Source of the DNA: JAOPZW01 sp034664395
GTDB taxonomy: Bacteria > Actinomycetota > Thermoleophilia > Solirubrobacterales > Solirubrobacteraceae
DNA: 19,553 nucleotides
Assembly: GCA_034664395.1 (NCBI GenBank)
Contig: JAXDHQ010000318.1
Location: forward strand, 1-19,553
Reading direction: 5' to 3'
The notes beneath the pieces are model-generated. The model was given only the letters and a program-made list of their open reading frames with translations. It searched no databases and was not told where the DNA came from. This document shows positions 1-6,103 of the stretch, one piece after another (within the stretch, counting starts at the first letter, position 1; every line of letters begins with the position of its first letter). The position numbers and the translations under genes are program-made.

Positions 1-12
1 TTGGGGGGGTGG

Positions 13-27
13 CCCCCCCCCCCCCCC
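13..27. repeat. Poly-C run of 15 next to a poly-G run
   Basis: Seven G at 3-9 are followed by T, GG and then fifteen C at 13-27. No coding frame makes sense across it. The far end of the window also carries a run of eight G (19537-19544). Such runs at both ends are typical of contig ends where assembly stopped or a read error was extended, so the exact length should not be trusted. Confidence 0.6.
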
Positions 28-50
28 GGCCGGACCACGGCTCTTGGCCA

Positions 51-73
51 CGCGGCGCGCGCGACGCGCCGCG
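51..73. terminator. GC-rich hairpin, possible terminator after the DUF1697 gene
   Basis: A perfect 9-bp inverted repeat, CGCGGCGCG (51-59) and CGCGCCGCG (65-73), encloses a 5-base loop. It lies about 110 bases past the stop of the minus-strand DUF1697 gene, in a gap (1-182) where I see no gene. There is no T-run after it, which is usual for terminators in high-GC actinobacteria, but in DNA this rich in CG such repeats also arise by chance. Confidence 0.3.
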
Positions 74-182
74 CCCGACTCCTCCCCTCGGTGCCCTCGC
101 CGCGCAGCGCCACGGGCGTCCCGCGGACGAACGCGATGCGCCGCACGCGACGGCGGACGACAAGCCCAGGCGACGCGCCGGC

Positions 183-734
183 TCAGCCCTCGCGCGCGAT
201 CTCCAGCACCCGCGTGACCGTGTTCCAGTTGCGCGCGGTCGTGATCGGGGCGAGGGGGCGGTGGTTGACCGCCTTGACCAGCGGGCTGTCGCGCATGCCG
301 TCCGGGCACCACATGTAGGCCTCGCGACCGCGCACGGCGAACAGCTCGGGCGCGAAGTCCTGCGCCTCGATTTGCGCCACCGCGTCGGGGTCGGGCGCGG
401 CGGAGAGGAAGACGACGAGGTGCTTGGCGCCGTCCGCGTCCGCCTTGGCGAGCGGGTCGGCGTCGACGACCGCGGCGAGCTCGCGCGCCGTGCGGACGAC
501 GACGTCCACCGTCAGGCCGAGCCGGTCGGCGATGAGATCGCGCATCGCCGCGGCGACCTTCCCGGCCGCGATCGGCGCGGTGGCGACGACGTTCCCGCTC
601 TGCAGATGCGTGCGCACGTCGCGGTAGCCGGCGTCCTCGAGCAGGGCGCGGAGGTCGGCCATGCCGATGCGGTTGTGACGCCCGACGTTGATGCCGCGCA
701 GCAGCGCGACGACCTGCGTTCCCCGTTCGGCCAT
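183..734 (-). CDS. DUF1697 family protein
   Basis: A 183-residue protein, normal length for DUF1697. The family signature is clear: an N-terminal strand with LLRGINVG (residues 11-18), followed by a helix ending in LLEDAGY and the LQSGNVV motif (residues 44-50). The function of DUF1697 is not known; it is a small cytosolic alpha/beta protein found widely in bacteria and I see no catalytic motif. The ATG at 734 is the natural start because the conserved first strand begins only eight residues later. The gene starts 24 bases after the stop of the enoyl-CoA hydratase on the same strand, so it is probably the third gene of that operon, although DUF1697 genes also occur alone and the link to acyl-CoA metabolism is only positional. 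Family assignment is firm; role is unknown. Confidence 0.9.
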   Translation of the reverse strand: MAERGTQVVALLRGINVGRHNRIGMADLRALLEDAGYRDVRTHLQSGNVVATAPIAAGKVAAAMRDLIADRLGLTVDVVVRTARELAAVVDADPLAKADADGAKHLVVFLSAAPDPDAVAQIEAQDFAPELFAVRGREAYMWCPDGMRDSPLVKAVNHRPLAPITTARNWNTVTRVLEIAREG

Positions 735-758
735 GCGGCCGAAGCCTAGGGCGGTCTC

Positions 759-1532
759 TCAGCCGGCGTCGCTCCAGGCCGGCGCCCGGCGCTCGGCGAA
801 CGCCCGCGACCCCTCGAGCGCGTCGGGGCTCGCCAGCACGCGCTCCCACGCTTCGGCGATGCCCTGCCACAGGGCCTCGCCGGCGTGCTCGGTCGCCTGC
901 TGGACCAGGGCCCGGCTCTCGCGCACCGCGATGGGTGAGTGCTCGGCGACGCGCCGGGCGAGCGCCCGCGCCAGTCCGAGGGCCTGGTCGGCCGGAGCGA
1001 CCTGGTTGACCAGGCCGTAGCCGTGGGCCTCCTCGGCCGTCATCCGGTCCGCGGTGAGGATGAGCTCCATCGCCCGCTTGGGCGGGATCGCGTGGGCGAG
1101 GCGGAACAGGCCGCCGGCGCCGGCGATGATCCCGCGGCTGACCTCGGGCAGGCCGAACTGCGCCTTCTCGTCGGCCACGACCATGTCGCACGCCAGCGCC
1201 AGCTCGCAGCCGCCGGCCAGCGCGTGCCCGTTGACCGCGGCGATCAGCGGCGTGCGGCGCTCGGCGGCGACGAGGCCGCAGAAGCCGCCCGGCAGGTCGA
1301 TGATCTCGCGCAGCCGGCCCGCGGCGACGGCCTTCAGGTCGGCCCCGGCGCAGAAGACCGGGCCGGCGCCCGTGAGGATCCCGACGCGGACGCCGGGCTC
1401 GGCGTCCAGGCGCCGCACGCACTCCGCCACCGCGTGCGAGGTCTCGGGGTCGATCGCATTGCGCTGCTCGGGGCGGTTGAGCGTGATCGTGGCCAGCGGG
1501 CCGTCGACCTCGTAGAGGACCGTGTCGTCCAT
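759..1532 (-). CDS. Enoyl-CoA hydratase/isomerase family protein (crotonase fold)
   Basis: A 257-residue crotonase, the usual length. Seen: the substrate-binding stretch FCAGADLKAV (residues 60-69), the oxyanion-hole stretch NGHALAGGCELALACD (101-116) and FGLPEVSRGIIAGAGG (126-141). The two glutamates that activate water in mitochondrial crotonase (Glu144 and Glu164, 20 residues apart) are matched by Glu110 and Glu130, also 20 apart. True hydration of 2-enoyl-CoA to 3-hydroxyacyl-CoA is therefore likely, rather than only isomerisation. It acts in the cytosol in beta-oxidation or a related acyl-CoA pathway; chain length cannot be read from sequence. The SDR stop and this ATG are separated by one base (TGA G ATG), so the two are surely co-translated and could act in succession: hydratase, then 3-hydroxyacyl dehydrogenase. 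Confidence 0.93.
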   Translation of the reverse strand: MDDTVLYEVDGPLATITLNRPEQRNAIDPETSHAVAECVRRLDAEPGVRVGILTGAGPVFCAGADLKAVAAGRLREIIDLPGGFCGLVAAERRTPLIAAVNGHALAGGCELALACDMVVADEKAQFGLPEVSRGIIAGAGGLFRLAHAIPPKRAMELILTADRMTAEEAHGYGLVNQVAPADQALGLARALARRVAEHSPIAVRESRALVQQATEHAGEALWQGIAEAWERVLASPDALEGSRAFAERRAPAWSDAG

Positions 1533-1533
1533 C

Positions 1534-2283
1534 TCAGGCGAGCAGTCCGCCGTCGACGTACAGCGTGGTGCCGTTGACGTAGGAGGCGTCGTCGGAGGCC
1601 AGGAAGGCGACGACGTTGGCGATCTCGTGGGGCTTGCCCCACCGCGCGAGCGGGATCTCGCGCAGCGTGCGGTCGTAGAACTCCTGCTTGCGCTTGAGCC
1701 CCTTGCTCAGCGCGGTGTCGATCCATCCCGGGGCCACGCAGTTGACGCGCACGCCGCGCGGGCCCCATTCCTGGGCGGCCGCCTTGGTCAGGCCGACCAC
1801 GCCGGCCTTGGCGGCCGAGTAGTACGACATGCCCTCGAGGCCGCGGACGGCGGCGATCGAGACGATGTTCACCACGCTGGAGCCGGGCTGGCGGAAGAGC
1901 AGGGGAGCCGCGGCGTGCATGCAGTAGTGCGTCGCGCCCAGGTTCAGCGCGATGCCCTGCTCGTAGTCCTCGGAGCTGAGCTCGTGCAGGTCGCGGCGCA
2001 CGTGGGCGCCTCCGGCGTTGTTGACCAGGACGTCGAGCTGGCCCCGCCACGCGTCGACCTCGTCCATGAGCGCCTGCACCTCGCGCCGGTCGGAGATGTC
2101 GCAGACGACCGTCAGCGCCTGGCGCCCGCGCGCCTCGATCTCGCCCGCCACCTCGTCGAGCTCGCTCTGGGTGCGCGAGGTGAGCGCGACGTCGGCGCCC
2201 GCGTCGGCCAAGGCCAGCGCGATCGCGCGTCCGATTCCCCGGCCCGCGCCGGACACGAGCGCCACCTTGCTAGACGGTTGCAT
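1534..2283 (-). CDS. SDR family oxidoreductase (FabG/3-hydroxyacyl dehydrogenase-like)
   Basis: A 249-residue classical short-chain dehydrogenase. Motifs seen: cofactor-binding SGAGRGIG (residues 11-18), CDISD (61-65), NNAG (88-91), catalytic Asn114, Ser142 and the Tyr155-x3-Lys159 pair, then PGWIDT and the C-terminal YVDGG. It should oxidise or reduce a hydroxyl/keto group with NAD(H) or NADP(H). Followed at once by an enoyl-CoA hydratase, it most likely handles a 3-hydroxyacyl-CoA or a related hydroxy acid; the substrate is inference. The ATG at 2283 has no Shine-Dalgarno sequence before it, and a good -10 box ends 7 bases upstream, so the message appears leaderless. A TetR-type palindrome covers that promoter, so the operon is probably switched on by a ligand, perhaps an acyl-CoA. 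The regulator is not in this window. Confidence 0.93.
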   Translation of the reverse strand: MQPSSKVALVSGAGRGIGRAIALALADAGADVALTSRTQSELDEVAGEIEARGRQALTVVCDISDRREVQALMDEVDAWRGQLDVLVNNAGGAHVRRDLHELSSEDYEQGIALNLGATHYCMHAAAPLLFRQPGSSVVNIVSIAAVRGLEGMSYYSAAKAGVVGLTKAAAQEWGPRGVRVNCVAPGWIDTALSKGLKRKQEFYDRTLREIPLARWGKPHEIANVVAFLASDDASYVNGTTLYVDGGLLA

Positions 2284-2318
2284 CGCTGTCTTATACCATC
2301 CAGTCGGTATAAAGTCAT
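2283..2318 (-). promoter_or_regulatory. Promoter of the SDR-hydratase operon, apparently leaderless
   Basis: Read on the minus strand: ATGACT (2318-2313, four of six matches to TTGACA), a 17-base spacer (2312-2296), then TATAAG (2295-2290, five of six matches to TATAAT). Six bases follow before the ATG at 2283. Transcription normally starts about 7 bases after the -10 box, which falls on the A of the start codon. No ribosome-binding site is present in those six bases. Leaderless mRNAs are common in actinobacteria. Spacing and box matches are seen; the start site is predicted. Confidence 0.65.
2291..2312. promoter_or_regulatory. TetR-type operator palindrome
   Basis: A perfect 7-bp inverted repeat, TTATACC-N8-GGTATAA, 22 bases in all. 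The inner bases on the minus strand (ACCGACTGGATGGT) resemble the ACCGnnnnnnCGGT-like cores bound by many TetR-family repressors, including regulators of fatty-acid and acyl-CoA genes. It fills the spacer and most of the -10 box of the SDR promoter, so a bound protein would block RNA polymerase. It is also one of the few AT-rich spots in the window. The family of the binding protein is inferred. Confidence 0.65.
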
Positions 2319-2342
2319 GGTGTCCCGCTGGGAGTGATCGAC

Positions 2343-2531
2343 GTGCCTCGCGAGTTCAGCTATCCGCGTGTGGTGGCCCTCGACCGCGGCTCTCACCCGC
2401 CGCGGCCGGCGCCGGCGACGGTCGTCGCCGAGCCGTCCGAGCGGGTGGCGGCGCCCGAGGGAGGGCCCGTGCCGGAAACCGACGCGCAGGCGGAGCGATC
2501 GGCCGGGCCCCGGGGGGCCGGCTCGACCTGA
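2343..2531 (+). CDS. Possible small protein, function unknown
   Basis: A 62-codon frame starting with GTG at 2343, chosen because GGGAG (2330-2334) sits 8 bases upstream; another GTG at 2334 would lose that site. The product is rich in Pro, Ala, Glu and Arg, has no cysteine, no membrane segment and no motif I know, and would be largely disordered. About nine of ten codons end in G or C, slightly fewer than in the neighbours, so coding bias neither proves nor excludes it. In its favour, it diverges from the operator-controlled SDR promoter (a TATAAA lies at 2308-2313 on this strand, without a good -35 box) and is followed by a strong hairpin. If it is not a gene, 2319-2589 holds only the hairpin. 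Confidence 0.3.
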   Translation: MPREFSYPRVVALDRGSHPPRPAPATVVAEPSERVAAPEGGPVPETDAQAERSAGPRGAGST

Positions 2532-2544
2532 TCGACCGACGCCG

Positions 2545-2572
2545 ACGCGCCCGGCCTCGCGGCCGGGCGCGT
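2545..2572. terminator. Hairpin between convergent transcription units, probably bidirectional terminator
   Basis: A perfect 12-bp stem, ACGCGCCCGGCC (2545-2556) with GGCCGGGCGCGT (2561-2572), around the four-base loop TCGC. It begins 14 bases after the stop of the small plus-strand ORF and 18 bases past the stop of the minus-strand protease gene. It can therefore serve both strands. No T-run follows, as is common in high-GC actinobacteria. Confidence 0.6.
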
Positions 2573-2589
2573 GCGTCGCGGAGCGGCGG

Positions 2590-5500
2590 TCAGCCGATCC
2601 GGTAGTGGTAGGGGATCGCGGCGGCCTCGTCCCCGAAGCCGAGGAAGGTGCTGAAGTCGTCGACGAACAGCGTGCCGTCGACGACCGAGCCCCTCGGCCC
2701 GTGCGGGGTGAACGCGATCTCGATCGTCTCGTGGTGCCCCGGACGGATCGTGACCGGGGTGAACGGTGCGTTGGGATCGACCGCCTGTCGCCAGACGTCG
2801 CCCGTCGACGGCGTCGCGTCGTCGTCGAAGGGACGCGCGGTCGCGACCATGCTGACGTCGGCCGATCCGGGCGGCGCCGGGCCGGCGAACGGCCCGACCG
2901 GCGCCGGCGCGACGAACCAGATGCCGTTGGCCGTCTCGGGCGCGCTGTACGCGGCCGAGGCCGTGTTGCCGCTGGGCATCGACGCGATGTCCGGGTCGCC
3001 GGATCCGAAGCCGAAGTCGAACGACACCGGCTCGGTGGCGTCCGCCGTCGCCAGCGCCGTGCTCGTCTGCGTCGGCATCAGGAACAGCGGCGGGATGTCG
3101 GTCGGCTTGAGCGGCAGCGTGACGTGCGGCGGGGTGAGCGCGGCCAGCGCGAGGTCGGTCGTGCCCTGCAGGCGCGGGTCGACGAAGAAGTCCTCGATCG
3201 CCGCCCCGTCGTTGAACACCTCGATCCTCGCCTTGGCCCTGCGGCCCGCCCGCAGCACGGCGTCCGGCCCGTCGGGCACGCCGTGGACCCGCAGGCGCGG
3301 CGCGCGCAACGAGATCCGCCCGTGATAGGGCGCCTCGAGCGCGTTGCCGCCCACCGGGTTGGTCACGTCGACCACGTAGTGCCAGCGGCCGGGCCGCGGG
3401 TCGACCCGGTAGGCCTGCAGCGAGTGCGTGGCCGTCGTGTTGCCCTGGGCGTCGGCGTACGTCGTGCTCGTCTGACTCAGCGCGTTGCCCTCGGGATCGA
3501 CCAGCGTCCCGATGAGCTGCGTGTCCCTGTCGTCGGCGAACCGCAGCGACACCGCGAGCTCGGGCTCGCCGGCCGGCACGTCGAACGCGAACGTGTCGAG
3601 CTGGCCGGGCGACGCCGCGCGGCCGTTGCCGCCGATGAGCGTCCCCTCGAAGCTCGCCCCGGACCGCGGGTCGAGCGCCACCATCGAGCGCAGCACCACC
3701 GGCACCACCGTCTGGTCGCCGGAGCTGTCGCCGATGACGAGGTCGTGGGTCGTGTCGCCCGGATCGTCCGGCAGCGTCAGGTGGAGGTGCAGCGTCCCGG
3801 TCTGCCCCGGCGCGAGCGCGAGGCTCGACGGCGTGACCGTGTCCACGGCGCCGAAGCGCTGGCTGGTGAACTCGAGGTGCACCGGCCCGGAGAACGTGCC
3901 GTCGCGGATGAAGACGATCGCCTTCCACGTCCCGGCGGTCGGGTGGTGGACGTCGACCTCGCCGTGGTTGCCGTCGCCCTGGGGCCGCGTGTAGGCGGCG
4001 TAGTTGCCGTCGGGGTCGACGAGCGCCAGGCCGATGCGGGCCTTCGGCCCCGGCCAGGCGTCGAAGGCCACGAGGCGGTCGGCGCCGGCCGGCACGGTGA
4101 ACGTCGCCTCCTGGAACGGACGCGGCGCGCCGAACTGGTCGATGAACGTCGGCTTGGTGGCGTCGAGCTGGACGGTCGTGGTCGCGTCGTCCAGCGTGGT
4201 CGCGATCGCGCGGCCCTGCGCGGTCACCGTCTGCGCGTCGGCGCCCGTGTTGGTCACGGTCACGTCCTGGTCGGCGGGCGCGCTGCCCGCCGGCCCGCTG
4301 ATGTCGAGCTGCGTCGGCCCGATCACCAGGCTGTGGCCCGTGCGCGTCGTGGTGCCCAGCGAGCTCGCGGCCTGGACCGCCTTGAGCGTGTCCATCTCGC
4401 CCGCGCCCTCCTCCTCGCTCGGGAAGCCGAGGTCGTTGGCGGTGCTGGTCAGGAGTTGCTTGACCAGCGCGGGCGACGGCGTGGCCCCGCCGTGCGTGTC
4501 GCGGTAGGCCTGCACGATCAGCGCGGCGCCGCCGGCGATGAACGGCGCCGACTCGCTGGTGCCGCCGAACTGCTGCAGCGGCGAGCCGGTGCCGGCGAAG
4601 CTGGTGCACTCCTCGTAGATCGCGATGTTCGGGCTGCACAGCGCCCAGCCCGCCTCGCCGGGCGCGACGAGGTCGTGGACGTGGCCGCCCTGGTCGACTC
4701 CGGCCGACTCGATCGAGGAGATGTTGTCGCTCGCGAAGCCGCCGCCCCCGAGCTGGAAGCCGTAGGACGTGGTCTGGGCGTAGTTGCGGAAGTTCGTGCT
4801 CGCCCCGGCCGCGATGACCGCCGGGTCGCTCGCCGCCGAGCTCACGCTCGACTCGACGCCCGAGTCGCCCGTGCTCTCGACCACGGTCGCGCCCGCGGCG
4901 ACGGCCTGCTCGTTGAACTGGCGGGTCAGGTCCTGCGTGCTGTCCGGGATCGGGTACTCGCCGAAGGACTCGCTGAAGATGTCGGCGTGATCGACCGTCA
5001 GGGCGTAGTCGAGGCCCTCGAGGATCGTCGAGTTGAACGCCGAGCTCGCGTTCCCGAACACCTTGATGCCGATCAGCGAGGCGCCGGGGGAGATGCCGCG
5101 CACCGTGATGTTGCAGCCCGCGGGCAGCGGGTGGGCGGGGTTGACGAAGTCCGCGAGGTCGTAGACCTGGCGGCCCTGGGCGGCGATCGAGCTCGCGTCG
5201 CCGAACGCCTCGGCCGCGCCGGTCACGGCGTCGGGGCCGTCACCGCTGAAGTCCTTGTAGTCGATGAAGACCTTCGACCCGTCGGCACGGACGAAGTCGG
5301 GGTTGTTGGTGTCCAGCCCGTCGGCGAAGAAGGCGACCTTCACGCCCTTGCCCGTGGCGAGGCTCTGGGCCTGCGGGGTCGCCGGGTCGGTGAACGCGGT
5401 GTGCGTCGTCTGCAGCGCCTCGGGCTCGAGCAGCGGCTTGGCCGGGTCGCTCGGGCACGTGGCGGCCGGCGGGGTGCCGTTGGGCACGGCCAGGTTGGCG

Positions 5501-5964
5501 CTGGCGCTCGGGAAGCCGGGTGCGTCGTCGACCCTCGGCAGGCGGATCACCGCGTCGGGGACCACGCGCGCCACGGCCGGATCGGCGCGGAGCTGCGCGC
5601 GCTGGGCGCCGGTCACGGTGGCTGCGAAGGCGTTGAGAGCGCGGAACTGGTGCGTGATGCGCCCGCCGGCCCGGCGGATGCGCCGGAACAGCGGCGCCCG
5701 CTCGCGCGCCTCGAGGCGCACGCGCGCGCGCAGATCGGCGGCCGACGCCGGGTGGGCGCGGTGCTGGTTGCGCAGGACGACGATGACGCGACTGGAGACG
5801 GACCGCGCCTCAGCGACGACGTCGCTCGCCGAGCGGCCGCGGTGCCGGGAGTGGGCGTGGAGCTTGGGCACGCTGGCCACCGCCCCCGCGGCGCCACCGA
5901 GCGCGAGCACCGCCGCGCCCAGCCCCGCAGTCATCCGCGACCGGCGACTCCCGAAACCTGGCAC
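2590..5964 (-). CDS. Secreted subtilisin-fold serine peptidase with sedolisin-like (S53-like) active site
   Basis: A 1124-residue exported protease. Residues 1-30 form a signal peptide (RRSRM, a hydrophobic Ala/Gly core, AVA before the likely cut). Residues about 58-140 resemble an I9 propeptide, with the family-like ending NAFAATVTGAQRAQLRADPAV. The peptidase domain spans about 205-535. The nucleophile is Ser470 in GGTSESAP. The canonical S8 residues are missing: the Asp32 position is Ala214 (VAFFADGLD where subtilisins have VAVIDTGID) and HGTHVAG is replaced by EAFGDAS. Glu252 aligns with His64, Asp256 lies four residues on, and the oxyanion Asn is Asp367 (STGDSG). Ser/Glu/Asp plus this Asp is the sedolisin arrangement. 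The rest, to 1124, looks like beta-sandwich modules, two of them PPC-like (about 565-660 and 725-845). The start is GTG, with GGGAGG (5970-5975) 5 bases upstream. Substrates are unknown. Confidence 0.9.
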   Translation of the reverse strand: MPGFGSRRSRMTAGLGAAVLALGGAAGAVASVPKLHAHSRHRGRSASDVVAEARSVSSRVIVVLRNQHRAHPASAADLRARVRLEARERAPLFRRIRRAGGRITHQFRALNAFAATVTGAQRAQLRADPAVARVVPDAVIRLPRVDDAPGFPSASANLAVPNGTPPAATCPSDPAKPLLEPEALQTTHTAFTDPATPQAQSLATGKGVKVAFFADGLDTNNPDFVRADGSKVFIDYKDFSGDGPDAVTGAAEAFGDASSIAAQGRQVYDLADFVNPAHPLPAGCNITVRGISPGASLIGIKVFGNASSAFNSTILEGLDYALTVDHADIFSESFGEYPIPDSTQDLTRQFNEQAVAAGATVVESTGDSGVESSVSSAASDPAVIAAGASTNFRNYAQTTSYGFQLGGGGFASDNISSIESAGVDQGGHVHDLVAPGEAGWALCSPNIAIYEECTSFAGTGSPLQQFGGTSESAPFIAGGAALIVQAYRDTHGGATPSPALVKQLLTSTANDLGFPSEEEGAGEMDTLKAVQAASSLGTTTRTGHSLVIGPTQLDISGPAGSAPADQDVTVTNTGADAQTVTAQGRAIATTLDDATTTVQLDATKPTFIDQFGAPRPFQEATFTVPAGADRLVAFDAWPGPKARIGLALVDPDGNYAAYTRPQGDGNHGEVDVHHPTAGTWKAIVFIRDGTFSGPVHLEFTSQRFGAVDTVTPSSLALAPGQTGTLHLHLTLPDDPGDTTHDLVIGDSSGDQTVVPVVLRSMVALDPRSGASFEGTLIGGNGRAASPGQLDTFAFDVPAGEPELAVSLRFADDRDTQLIGTLVDPEGNALSQTSTTYADAQGNTTATHSLQAYRVDPRPGRWHYVVDVTNPVGGNALEAPYHGRISLRAPRLRVHGVPDGPDAVLRAGRRAKARIEVFNDGAAIEDFFVDPRLQGTTDLALAALTPPHVTLPLKPTDIPPLFLMPTQTSTALATADATEPVSFDFGFGSGDPDIASMPSGNTASAAYSAPETANGIWFVAPAPVGPFAGPAPPGSADVSMVATARPFDDDATPSTGDVWRQAVDPNAPFTPVTIRPGHHETIEIAFTPHGPRGSVVDGTLFVDDFSTFLGFGDEAAAIPYHYRIG

Positions 5965-5969
5965 GTCGA

Positions 5970-5975
5970 CCTCCC
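5970..5975 (-). promoter_or_regulatory. Ribosome-binding site of the protease gene
   Basis: GGGAGG on the minus strand, 5 bases before the GTG at 5964. It fixes that GTG as the start over the ATG ten codons inside, and keeps the Arg-rich n-region of the signal peptide. Confidence 0.7.
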
Positions 5976-6103
5976 GAGATGGTTGCCTGCCCGTCGATGC
6001 CGGCAGGGACTCGCGCGCTATGTACCCCGCACGTGGACGACCCTACCCAGTTGGTTGGACCGGATGACAGAGTGGCGCCGAAACCCGTCCTCGACGCGCC
6101 GCG

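Noticed and set aside
13..27. Poly-C tract as a phase-variation switch
   Set aside because: No coding frame or promoter is near enough, and it lies at the very edge of the window beside a poly-G run, so an assembly artefact is simpler.
1..182. Plus-strand frame at the left edge
   Set aside because: The product is Arg/Pro/Thr-rich, runs through the homopolymers and then antisense to the DUF1697 gene.
5128..5133. His278 as the missing catalytic His of the protease
   Set aside because: It lies in an insert (NPAHPLPAG) about 25 residues past the position that aligns with His64 and lacks the HGTHVAG context.
5986..6007. Short inverted repeat CCTGCC-N10-GGCAGG upstream of the protease gene
   Set aside because: A 6-bp stem with a 10-base loop is expected by chance in this composition, and no promoter boxes flank it convincingly.
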